The notes under the pieces were generated by a model, which was not told where the DNA came from, did not search any database, and saw nothing but the letters and a program-made list of their open reading frames with translations. From Portulaca oleracea (lineage: Eukaryota; Streptophyta; Magnoliopsida; Caryophyllales; Portulacaceae), in assembly GCA_029582165.1 (NCBI GenBank), contig CM055881.1, forward strand, positions 21,660,594-21,724,593: a DNA stretch of 64,000 nucleotides, in the 5' to 3' direction. Of this stretch, positions 31,775-43,043 are shown piece by piece; position 1 is the stretch's first letter; the number at the start of each line of letters is the position of its first letter. A program made the translations under genes and the position numbers.

Positions 31775-32762
31775 TGAAAAATAAGATTACCCTAGAGGGG
31801 GGCTGAGTAGGGTGATCACAAAAATATTAAATAAAATCAAATGCCCAAATAAATAACGGAAAATAAAAGAGACAGAACACCGCAGTTGTTAACGATGTTC
31901 CTCCGAATTTAATTTCGGTGTACATCACTACCTAGAGTTCTCCAACTCTATGATTGAACTTCGATCTCTTATTAGGATGGACTTTGACACTCGATCTTAG
32001 AGTTTTTTATACTCTCAAGATCTCACCACTTGAAATCACCGCTCAATTAAGTATGGGGAGTTGGCCTCTCAACTCTTAGTCCTCTCCCTAATAAACTATC
32101 TCAACAACTCTATCAATAACTCAATACAATTCTCTTGTAATATCACACTCAACAATAGTAAGAAACAATAACGCTCAAGCGAGATATATGCTTGTGTGTC
32201 TTGTGTTCTTCTCTTGTACTCTTCAATGGCAAATGACTCCTTGTATTTACAGTGCAAGTAGCCGAAGTAGCAAGGCACCAAACTTTGACAATTCTTGATG
32301 ATAATCTCCGTACAATGGATATAACATTTTGATTTTATTTTCTTCCTTCCTTTGCATCATGTAATCATTCTAACCATAATATAATACTTTTGATTTTTGC
32401 CAAGTCAACATGAACAAATATGACATGATTCTCTTGATATTGCTAGCTAGGTCAAACAATCAAATATATTGTATCTATAATCATATCAATTTGATATTCA
32501 TCAGGCAAGAAAAGCAATATAATATATAAGAAATAAGTTCATAATTTGTTTCCTTTGCAAGAGAAATATATTGTAGCTATAATTGATGTCAATATATTTC
32601 AAGATCAAATATTATTTGGATTGTATTATTCAATATTCTCCTAATATCAACAATTATATCTTTGCTTGATATGTGATTTAGATAATCCATATTTCATAAG
32701 TAATTTATTCTTTTTGTCTTACATCAGAATAATATCAATTATATGCTAAATATAACTCAAGA
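31775..32762 (-). repeat. 3' LTR of the Sirevirus (988 bp)
   Basis: In plus orientation it starts TGAAAAATAAGATTACCCTA and ends ATAACTCAAGA (CTCAACA in the 5' copy). It aligns throughout with 43044-45177 minus the nested insertion. Confidence 0.9.
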
Positions 32763-33480
32763 ATCTCCCCCTTCTTTATTTAGACAAAACCCAATTATTT
32801 TACCTTTATATTATCAAATTTATGATAACTCAACAATCTCCCCCTGTTTTTAATACTCAATTCTTTTCCAACATTTTTTAAAGTGGGAGAAAACATCTTG
32901 CTCGTTTTATGATAACTTGCAATAGTATTTGACAATTTTATCTTTTTGATGTAATAAAAAAGGGGGAGAGAGATATAAATTTGATAATATAATATGATTA
33001 TAGATACAACGTATTTGATTGTTTGACCTAGCTGGCAATATCAAGAGAATCATATCATATTTGTTATTCATCATGCAAGGAAAGCAATGTAATATATAAG
33101 AGATAAGTTCATAATTTGTTTCTTTTGCAAGAGAAATATATTGTAGCTATAATTGATGTCAATATATTTCAAGATCAACTATTATTTGGATTGTATTATT
33201 CAATATTCTCCTAATGTCAACAATTATATCTTTGCTTGATATTTGATTTAGATAGTCCATATTTTATAAGTAATTTATTCTTTTTGTCTTACATCAAAAT
33301 AATATCAATTATATGCTAAATATAACTCAACAATCTCCCCCTTTTTTATGTGAGACAAAACCCAATTATTTTACCTTTAGATTATCAAATTTATATTTCT
33401 AAATCACATATCAAGCAAAGATATAATTGTTTTACCGAGACAAAAACCCGATTATTTTACCTTTAATTTATCAAATTAGT
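32763..33480 (-). repeat. Multiple polypurine tracts and duplicated LTR terminus
   Basis: On the minus strand AAGGGGGAGATT-type tracts occur at about 32764-32775, 32832-32843 and 33331-33345. Between 33055 and 33330 the first ~290 bp of the LTR (minus orientation) is repeated almost exactly, ending CTAAATATAACTCAACA. Repeated polypurine tracts before the 3' LTR are a known Sirevirus trait; the duplicated LTR terminus is less usual. Confidence 0.75.
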
Positions 33481-34585
33481 TTATGATTTAGAAATCAAGG
33501 GATATTGTTCATGATGAGCATTTGGTTATGCACTATCCAATCCAAGGATTCTTAGAGTTTAGAAAGTTTTTCCTCCAGACAGTTGATACGATCGTAAATT
33601 GGTTGAGAGGGAATAGGTTTCACGGACATGCGCGTTGTGTACTTTTTGGACTTGGTTGGAGAGTCAGTGGGTGTCATAGGACGTTTTTGGTTGGACTCCA
33701 TGAGGCTAACAGGGAATATTGATGGTGGAAGAAGATGAAAAATAGCACAATTGAAAAAGAATGAGTCGAGAATGATTATGAGGAGGATGGTAGGAGGTTA
33801 GAAATCTTTTTTGTAAGTTGGAATATGGAAAAAATCAAAGAAAGAAGATAATAAATAAAAAGTGAATCAATGTAATTGCTAAAACAAGGGATAGGAATAA
33901 TATAGGAAAAAAGGGAAGTAAGGAAGAGATTTCAATTAAAATAATAAGGAAGAGAAAATAAGATGGAAGATTGTATATCAATAAAAATTCTCCAAAAGGA
34001 AAAAGAGAATATTTGGAATCATTTAAAAATCTTAAAGAGAATTAAAATAAACTTTACACGCACAAGAGAAAACTGCATGTACAACAAAGATTTTAAAAAT
34101 GTTACCAGTGAAGTAACAGTACACATACCAAAGAAAAAATAGGTGGCAACGAAGTTAAAACAGGATTTTTTTACAAAAAGATTCCCATATGAATTTGAGT
34201 AGGAGAGAATTATTGATTAATTAACTCTAACTCAAGTGCTCAAAACTTTTATACACATCGATTGTCAAGATTTAACATTAGGAAAAAATTAAAATAAAGA
34301 GACACAATAATATGTTCAATATATTAACAATAAAGGGAAGATTCTCCCTCAACAAATGCATCCATGTTTATCATGCCAAGTTCTTGGCGAATGAAATTAA
34401 CTCGGTCTTCACTAAGAGGTTTAGTAAAAACGTCCGCCAATTGAAAATCTGTTGGAACAAATTCAAGAGTGACATTACCTTTTTCAACATGGTCCCGAAT
34501 GAAATGATGACGTACCTCGATATGTTTAGTTCGAGAGTGTTAAACCAGATTCTTGGTTATGTCAATTGCACTCTTATTGTCACAT
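33481..34585 (-). other. Non-coding 3' region of the Sirevirus
   Basis: Lies between RNase H and the polypurine tracts. AT-rich, with no frame I can assign. Some Sireviruses carry an env-like ORF here, but I see none. Confidence 0.5.
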
Positions 34586-36147
34586 TTAATGGGGACATTG
34601 TTGAAGTTCATACCTAAGTCTCGAAGTTGTTGTCTTATCCATACGAGTTGTGCACAACATGCGTCGGCGGCGATGTATGCGGCTTCTGCGGTGGATTAGG
34701 CATTGTCCAAGAAATTGACATGTCCCTGATGTACTTTTCCTGTATACTTTATATCCTACATAATCCGCGTCAGTGTATCCAACTAAAGCAAAATCTCCCC
34801 CTCGGGATACCAAAGACCAAGATTTTTCGTACTGGCAAGGCAGCGAAAGATTCTTTTTACGCATGTAAGGTGGGATTCTTTGGGGCAAGTTTGAAATCTA
34901 GCACATAGATAGACACTAAACATGATGTCGGGACGACTTGCGGTAAGATAAAGCAAGGAGCCTATCATGCCTCGATATAATTTTTCATCAACATTTTTGC
35001 CCTCTTTATCAAGATCTAATCTTTCATTTGTGGCCATAGGTGTCTTGGCATGTTTTACTTGATCTAATTTATATTTCTTTAATAGCTTGGAGACATACTA
35101 ACCTTGGCTAATAAAAACTCCATCTTTAGATTGTTTAATTTGGAGACCAAGAAAGAATGTAAGTTCTCCCATCATACTCATCTCAAATTCTTTACTCATA
35201 AGGGAGGCAAATTCTTCACAAAAAGTATTGTTAGTTGCACCAAATAATATGTCATCAACATAAATTTGTAATATTATAAAGTCCTTTCCTTTAGTCTTAG
35301 TAAATAAGGTTTTATCTATTTGTCCTCTTTGAAAACCATTTTCCAATAAAAATTTACTTAAACGTTCATATCAAGCTCTTAGAGTTTGTTTTAATCCATA
35401 AAGCGCTTTTTACAATTTATACACATAATTAGGAAAATTAAGATCTTCAATACCAGAAGGTTGTTCTACATATACCTCTTCTTGTAAATATCCATTTAAA
35501 AAGGCACATCTAACATTCATTTGATAGAGTTTAATAATGTTCATATAAGCAGCGAAAGTAAGAAGGATACGAATAGCTTCTAGTCTAGCAATTGGAGCAA
35601 AAGTTTCATCAAAATCAATACCCTCCTCTTGGTTGTACCCTTTAGCAACTAATCTTGCTTTATTTCATACTATGTTTCCGTTTTCATCCAATTTATTTCT
35701 ATAGACCCATTTAGTACCAATTACGGGATGATTTTGAGGTCGGGGAGTTAAGCTCCACACTTGATTTCTTTCAAACTGACTTAGTTCTTGCATAGCTGTA
35801 ATCCAATTTGGGTCAGTTAGTGCATGTAGATGATTCTTAGGTTCTATATGACAAACAAATGAGAAGAATACACAAAAATTACGTAAAGATGAACAGGTTC
35901 TTATTCCTGTGGAAATATCGGTTAAAAGATTATCCTTAGGATGATAAGATTTAAATTTAAACCCTTTTTCATTTTCTTGAGACACTTGTTCATCAATATA
36001 TTCATGAGGTATATTTTCTCCATGTATGGGTTGTTCAATTTCATGAGTAATATTTTCTTCTTGTGGTGGTGTTATTTCATGAGAGGTCTCTCTTATATGA
36101 TATGTATTATTTAAACTTTCTTCCTCATCATTATTATATTTATTTAA
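34586..36147 (-). pseudogene. Ty1/copia reverse transcriptase and RNase H, decayed
   Basis: Minus strand, downward. The N-terminal RT region has WITAMQELSQFERNQVW and VIGTKWVYRNKLDENGNIV near 35830-35665. The catalytic centre IYVDDILFGATN lies near 35270. GLQIKQSKDGVFISQ precedes the linker, with RGMIGSLLYLTASRPDIMF near 34970. RNase H shows ALVGYTDADYVG and KSTSGTCQFLG near 34770-34700. Several stops and frame shifts split it into at least four frames. The NKLDENG sequence is typical of the SIRE lineage. Confidence 0.88.
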
Positions 36148-36692
36148 GGATTTTTGGACGCTAATATACTGAACTTTTGGGGTATTGGATAATAATACAT
36201 TGAACTTTGACCTTGGACAATAGTGCACTGAACTTTGAGGAGTGTTGAACAATAATGCACCCGAAACAATTTCGATGATAGCTGACTTGGTGACGATCTT
36301 ACGTGAAAGACCGAGAAGATGAATATGCTAAATAATATCTAAATTTATCACATGTTGGATAATTTACACAAGCAAAGATGATTTGATATAACTACAACAA
36401 CAATCTCTCAGCAATAACACATTTAAACAAATGTGATTTTATGGTTTTTTACTCTTTTCAAAGTTGACTCTTTGTTTATGTATAAACTAGCTGGTATGTC
36501 ATAAATTTATATATTTTTGGACCAGTTGATTTCCTCCACCTGCTATCTAATATTGCCACCAAGTCAGCCACTGTTGAAATCATTTTGAGTGTATTATTGT
36601 TCAACACCCCCAAAGTTCAGTGTATTATTGTCCAAGGTCAAAGCTCAGTACATTATTGTCCAACACCCAAAAATCTAGTATATTAGCATCCA
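36148..36692. mobile_element. MITE with repeated 'GAACTTTGACC...AATAATACA' ends (probable TSD TAA)
   Basis: The left end GGACGCTAATATACTGAAC and the right end, whose reverse complement is GGATGCTAATATACTAGA, form inverted repeats. Both continue as two to three ~33-bp subrepeats of the form ACTGAACTTTGG...GG(A/T)CAATAATACA. TAA follows and precedes the ends, but the first few terminal bases do not align perfectly. It interrupts the copia polyprotein between integrase and reverse transcriptase. A single related end lies at 14530-14610. Confidence 0.7.
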
Positions 36693-37997
36693 TAAGAAGT
36701 AGTGCTAAGCGTGCCATCATTAGACTCATCAAAAACACCATGTGTGCTTTCTTCTATAATTTTGGTCCTTTTGTTAAAGATTCTATATGCCTTACTATGA
36801 GATGAGTATCCAACAAAAATTCCTCCGTCACTTCTATTATCAAATTTTCCCAAGTTATTTTTTTCCATTATTGTGAATAAAACATTTACAACCAAAGGGT
36901 TTAAAATATAAGACACTAGGTTTACGTCCTTTAAAAAGTTCATAAGGAGTCTTTTTTAAAATTGGACGGATGAGACATCTATTTAAAATATAGTTGGCGG
37001 TTTTAACTGCTTCGACCCAAAAATATTTAGGTAAACTATTTTCACAAATCATTGTTCTAGCCATGTCCTCTAAAGTGCAATTTTTTCTTTCTACTACTCC
37101 ATTTTGTTGTGGGGTTCTAGGGGCGGAAAAATTATGAGTAATATCATGATTTGCACAAAAATCGTAAAAATCTTTTTGATCAAATACCCTACCATGATCA
37201 CTTCTAATGGAAACAATTTGTGAATTTTTAAAAACTTGAATTTGTTTACATAATTTAGCAAATTCTTTAAAGGCTTCATTTTTCTCTCTTAAGAAGGATA
37301 CCCATGTAAACCGTGAGAAATCATCAATTATGACAAGAATATATTTGCTACCTTTTAAGCTTTCTATGGAGATAGATCCATGAAGGTCCATATGGAGCAA
37401 TTCTAATGGTCTAGATGTGCTTATGAATTTTTTGATTTGAAGGAACTACGTGTTTGTTTTCCTTTAGTACATGCATCACATATATGATCTTTTCAAAATT
37501 GCACGGGGGTAAACCACGTACTAATTCATGTTTGACTAATTTATTAATAGAATGCATGCTAGCGTGTCCTAATCTACGATGTCAAAGTCAAATATCATCA
37601 TGAGATGTTTGAAGACAAGATAAATTATGAGATGGGATGCCGTCTAAATTAATTTCATAAACATTTTTTATTCTAGGTCCTTGGAAATTAATCTTGCCGG
37701 TTTTTATGTCTTCTACTTGACATGAGTGGACTCAAAGGATACACGATTTCCTTTATCACATAATTGAGATATACTTAAAAGATTATATTTTAATCCATCA
37801 ATGAGATAAACAAGATCTAATGAGTTTTGAGAAATTTTATCGATTTTTCCAACACCGATTAGTTTACCTTTACTTTTGTCTCCGAAGGTGACGGCTCCAT
37901 GATATTTCCTTCTAAGTTCGGAGAATAGAGAAGGATTTCCACTCATGTGTCTTGAGCATCCACTAACAAGATACCATAGCTTTTCTTTGGATTTCAA
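36693..37997 (-). pseudogene. Ty1/copia protease and integrase, decayed
   Basis: Protease at 37997-37713 has WYLVSGCSRHMSG, where copia proteases have a DSG triad, so the catalytic Asp has become Val; KYNLLSISQLCDKG follows. Integrase core at 37400-36855: HMDLHGSISIESLKGSKY, IRSDHGRVFDQ and PQQNGVVERKN provide the D, D and E of the catalytic triad. The core continues in ILNRCLIRPILKKTPYELF, FGCKCFIH, and GIFVGYSSHSKAYRIFNKRT at 36943-36683. Stops break the region between protease and integrase. Confidence 0.88.
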
Positions 37998-38003
37998 GGA
38001 TAC

Positions 38004-39333
38004 CTACAAAACAAAAAAACAAACCCTTCTACTTCCTTTGACACTGAAAGATGCATCACAATTACTAAGAACCATGTTAGGGGGTTTAGTTCCTTTAGGA
38101 ACCCAAAGTTGAACAATTATGGGTGTTGAAATTTTATTGTGACAATAATATGCATGATGCCCATTTTCTTTTAAGCAATATTTGCATTTGCTCGAACTTG
38201 ATTTATGTGATGAAGGTATAAAGAAAGTATTATAATTTTTCTTCTTACTAGATGGATTGTATCTAACCCCTTCTTTATTAAATAATTCTCGTTGAGTGCA
38301 AAGTAGTCTATCTAAATTCTCTTGTCCTTTTGGAAATTTTAAAATCATTTGCTTATGGTTGTCACATTCATTTTGTAAGTCACATTTTTCTTTTTTAAGC
38401 TTTTCTATTTTGTTGCGATAATTGTTATTTCTCTTTTTCCAAGGTGGAATTTTTTTTATTCAATTCTTGTATTGTTCTTTTTAATACTTTAATTTTAACC
38501 AATTATTTTTCTTCTACTTTTTTGCACTCAATTAAAACTCCAATTGATTCACTTTTAGAATATTCATGAAGGGGAGAGAGTTCTACCCCATCCGAGCTTT
38601 CGTACTCGGTTTCGTCATTGTCCAATCCTTCTTTGACCATTAGACATAAGTTGGTCGTATGCTCCTCATCGCTATCATTGTCACTTGAGTCACTATCACT
38701 CCATGCGGCGATCATAACCTTCTTTTTGTCTTTCTTTGGTTTGAGTTTTCAGTATTCTTCCAACTTTTGAAGTGATGGGCAATCTTTTATCATATGCCCT
38801 GGCATACTACATCCATAACAAGAAACATTATTAGTATCATTTTTATTAGAGTTGAAGGACTTACGTTTAGAAGCTCTTTCACTTCTCTTTGATGAGGATC
38901 CCTTGTATTTATTCTCTCTAAGATTGTGCCTCTTCATTCGGGCCATCTTTTAAAGACCTCGAACCACCAAGGCAAGGGGCTCGTTATTGTCTTCACTTTA
39001 TACTTCTTCTTCGGATGAGTCATCACTCTCTTTGGCGACCTTTAGGGCAATACCTTTCATAGTGGATACTTATTTTTCTTCTTCGGGTAGATGTATCTCA
39101 AGGGTAAGAAGTTTTCCCAAAAGATCATCTAGTTCAAGCTTCTTGATATCTTAGACTTCCTCTATAGTGGTAACTTTAGGACCCCATTTATTTTTGGGAA
39201 GGCATCGGAGCAATTTTCTCGCTATTTCTTCATTCGAGTATACTTTGCCTAGGGATTTTATTGACTTGGCGTATCTCATTTTATTCAATATACTTATAAT
39301 ATCAATCAAGTCACATTTCCTAAATTTGTCCAA
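38004..39333 (-). pseudogene. Sirevirus gag, second (inner) copy
   Basis: The minus strand shows RCLPKNKWGPKVTTIEEV (39333-39151), the zinc knuckle CYGCSMPGHMIKDC (38946-38749), an acidic SDSDSSDNDSDEE stretch (38715-38503) and a second Cys/His cluster CKYCLKENGHHAYYC (38348-38004). The same order occurs at 42490-41322, so the gag C-terminal half is present twice. The zinc knuckle binds element RNA. Confidence 0.82.
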
Positions 39334-39607
39334 TCAAATATTATGATATCACATAAAGTAACTCACTTAAATGTGATATGATTTAGATAACAAGGTCCAA
39401 ACAAATATTCTTAAATCATAAGTATTATATATGAGTACATAATAATTAAATCAATTCAATTTCCAACTTCATATATAAAACTTATTTTATCATTTGTTAT
39501 CATCAAAACCATTACATGATTCATAAAGCTGACAATTTCCCTCTTTTTGATAATGACAAACAATCCAATAGCTAGTATGAACTATATAGATATACATACC
39601 TTAGCCC

Positions 39608-40263
39608 CAGGGACGAAGCTTCGTCTGGGCAAGCAGGAGCAATTGCCACCCCTGGCGTGCTTCATTGTAATATTGAGTTTACAAATTATTTACACAACAT
39701 GTTTGTAGAGTAATTGGTGGAGATGTAAAGGAATAACTAAGGGGTTAGGGGTTCAATCCCTACTGGAAGCTTGCATCTATTTTCTCTTGCTTTTGACCTA
39801 AAGCAACATATTAATATACATTATAATTTATGACTTTTTACTTTTTAGTTGGACACTACCTTTTTTTGTTCTTTACTCATTTTCAAATACTTTGACAAAT
39901 ATAGATATTACTGTAGCAAATGATTATAATAGCTAAAAATAGTAATGATAGACCAATAAATATCAATCTATGAACCTGTAATATATTGATTTAATTGTAT
40001 TGACAGTAATCTAAAATTTGCTTATTTAAAGTGAAGAAATTGAAATAAAAAAAGATTAATTTATTTAATATATGTCATGCTTGCATGATTAAAGTAATAC
40101 AGTAATGAATTATATGTGAATAAACTACACAATTTATAGTTTATTACTGTATTATTGTTTTTCTTCCCTTTAATCTAAATATATTTTATAACTCTCTTTT
40201 AAAATATAATAGAAGTATTATAATTATCGCCCCCCTCAACATCTTCTTCTGGTTTCGTCCCTG
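39608..40263. mobile_element. Non-autonomous hAT element (TSD CTTAGYCC)
   Basis: Flanks CTTAGCCC (39600-39607) and CTTAGTCC (40264-40271) agree at 7 of 8 positions. The termini CAGGGACGAA and TTCGTCCCTG are exact 10-bp inverted repeats of hAT type. There is no coding frame. Near 39711-39775 it contains GGTTCAATCCC-type text resembling a tRNA B box. Confidence 0.88.
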
Positions 40264-40819
40264 CTTAGTCCATGCTCATACTTACCATCAATGCATTTTC
40301 TCCCCCTTTGTCATCATTAAAAATGGCTAAGAAATATGACATGAGAAATTAATAGCATAGTTCCCCCTTAATATGTACTCATTCCCAAAACGAACAAAGG
40401 GTCAAGAAGCTTGTAAATTCACAAATTGATATTTGTCATCAAAACTATTCTTGTTCAAAATCCAATATTATGTGTTTCACATTGACTCATCTCTTTGTAA
40501 TAATTAACGACCTTATTGATTTGATACACCTCGCCCTTTCAAAAATAATCGTGGCATATGAATCAATACTAGTAAAAAGTACATTTTACTTCACACATCA
40601 AATAGCTCTTAGTTAATTTAAGGAAAATGTAATAGTAAAGGAATTAATCATGGTCTATATATCATAATGAGAAATTAGGCTATGTACATAGATTTAGAAA
40701 TCAAGATAATTTCCCCTACAAAAATAAAATTGAGAGAATCAAGAAGGGGGTAGTTAATGATTGAGAGAAATCAAGATAATTTCCCCTCCAAAAATAAAAC
40801 TCCAAGAATCCCACTTAAG

Positions 40820-40975
40820 AAATATAAATTTGATAATATAAAGCTAAAATAATCGGGTTTTGTTTCACGTCAAAAAGGGAAAAATTGTTGAGTTATATTT
40901 AGTATATAATTGATATTATTTTGATGTGAAATAAAACCCGATTATGTTACCTTTAGACTATCAAATTTATATTTC
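40820..40975. repeat. Large inverted repeat enclosing an inverted LTR terminus
   Basis: The left arm (about 40820-40876) and right arm (about 40917-40974) pair over ~55 bp with few mismatches, sharing AATATAAATTTGATA, AATCGGGTTTT and TTTCAC(G/A)TCAAAA. The ~40-bp loop reads TTGTTGAGTTATATTTAGTA, the LTR start but in plus orientation, opposite to the element. Confidence 0.8.
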
Positions 40976-41321
40976 TCTCCCCATTTTTGTATTACATCAA
41001 AAAGATAATATTGTCAAATACTATTGCAAGTTATCATAAAACGACCAAGATGTTTTCTCCCCCTTTAAAAAAATGTTGAAAAAGAATTGAGTATTAAAGC
41101 AGTAAACCATATTAATTATCATAAAAGTAACTCAAACGATTCAACAGACAGGGAGGATTAAGACTTAATAGCTTCACAAAAAAAAAAGAGTTAAAACATG
41201 AAGCTTTTATTATTGGATTGAAATAAATTAGAAATCCAACGAAGAAAAATATTTAACATAATTAATGGAAGACTCCCCCTTAATAAGTGCATTCATATAA
41301 TATACCAAACATCACGAGGAA

Positions 41322-42984
41322 TCATATTAGGATGCCTAGTAACTTTTGGAACCCAATTTTGAACAATTCTAGGTGTTGAAATTTTATTGTGACAATGATA
41401 TGCATGTTGCCCATTTTTAAAGCAATATTTGCATTTGCTCGAACTTGATTTTTGCGGTGAAGGTCTAAAGAAATTGTAATTTTTCTTCTTACTAAATGGA
41501 TTGTATCCAACTCCTTTATTAAATGATATCTATTGAGTGCAAAGTAGTCTATCTAAATTCTCTTGTCCTCTTGTAAATTTTAAAACTATTTGCTTATGGT
41601 CATCACATTTATTTTGTAAGGCACATTTTTCTTTTTCAAGCTCTTCTATCTTGTTGCGGTGATTGTTATTTTCTTTTCCTAATTAAGGTGGAATTTTTTC
41701 ATTCAACACTTGTATTGTTCTTTTTAATTCTTTAATTTTAGACAAGTGTTTTTCTTCTCCTTTTATGCAGCCAATTAAAAATTCAATTAATTTACTTTTT
41801 GAATATTCATGAAGAGGAGAGAGTTCTACCTCATCTGAGTTTTCGTATTTGGTTTCATTCATTGTCCAAACCTTCTTTGGCTATTAGACAAAAGTTGGTC
41901 ATATGCTCCTGATCGCTATCATCGCCAGTTGAGTTACTATCATTCCATGCGGCAACCATAGACTTCCTTTTGTCTCTCTTTGATTTAAATTTTCGATACT
42001 CTTCCAACTTTTGAGTTAAGGGGCAATCCTTTATCATGTGCCCTGGCAAATTACATCCAAAACAAGAAACAATATTAGTATCATTTTCATTAAGGTTAGA
42101 GGGCTTATCTTTAGAATTTCTTTCACTTCTCTTTGATGAGGATCCCTTGTATTGTTCTCTATGATTGTGTTTCTTCATTCGGACCATCTTTTGGAGACTT
42201 TCAACAAGTGATGCAAAGGGATCATCATTGTCTCCATTTTCTTGTTCTTCTTCTTCAGATGAGTCATCACTTTCTTTGGCGGCCTTTAGAGCGATACCCT
42301 TCTTGATGGATACTTCTTTTTCTTCTTCAATTAGATGTATCTCATGGGTAATAAGCTTTCCTAGAAGGTCATCTAGTTCAAGCTTCTTGAGATTTTGTGC
42401 TTCCTCTATAGCAGTAACTATAGGATCCCATTTATTTTTGGGAAGGCACTAGAGCACTTTTCTCACCATTTCTTCATTTGAGTATACTTTATCAAGGGAT
42501 TTTAGGTTGTTAGTGATATCGGTGAAGCGAGTGAACATATCTTTGATTGTCTCGCTTTGCTCCATTTTGAATAGCTCATATTGGTGCACATACATATTCA
42601 TCTTGGTTTCCTGTACTTGTCATGTACCTTCATAAGTTATCACCAACTTGCTCCAAATCTCTTGAGTTGTGTCACATGCACAAACACGATTATACTCATT
42701 AGTATCCAAACCACAACAAAGAATATTTTTAGCCCTAGAGTCCTTTGAAAGTTTTTCCCGCTCAAGATTAGTGTATTCATCTTCGGGTTTATCTACTAAT
42801 TCATTTTTTTCATTTCTAATCTTGGGGACAACATAAGGGCCTTGTTCAACAATTCTCCAAAGTTCCATATCATTAGATTCAATAAAAACACGCATAGCAT
42901 TTTTCCAATAAGAAAAGTCTTTTCCGCAAAATAATGGTGGTCTAAATGTTGATCTACCCTAAAATAAGTACTAGAAAAAGCCAT
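41322..42984 (-). pseudogene. Sirevirus gag, outer copy next to the 5' LTR
   Basis: Begins near the ATG at 42984 (MAFSSTYFRV) about 60 bp inside the primer site. It contains WRIVEQGPYVVPKIRNEKNE and a CACDTTQEIWSKLVITYEGT gag core near 42640, then a Glu-rich linker. The zinc knuckle CFGCNLPGHMIKDC follows (about 42070-42029), then SNSTGDDSDQEH. Stops and frame changes occur, including in the second Cys/His cluster near 41430. Confidence 0.82.
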
Positions 42985-43028
42985 GATCGTTCCTATGGAC
43001 GATATGATTAAGTCACAAAAATATGTTA

Positions 43029-43041
43029 GGCTCTGATACCA
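43029..43041 (-). promoter_or_regulatory. Primer binding site of the Sirevirus (tRNA-Met)
   Basis: The minus strand reads TGGTATCAGAGCC two bases after the 5' LTR end, a perfect match to the usual initiator tRNA-Met primer site. Confidence 0.93.
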
Positions 43042-43043
43042 AT

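Noticed and set aside
33522..33722. Plus-strand 66-codon frame within the Sirevirus 3' region
   Set aside because: Opposite to the element, no recognisable motif, and expected by chance in this stretch.
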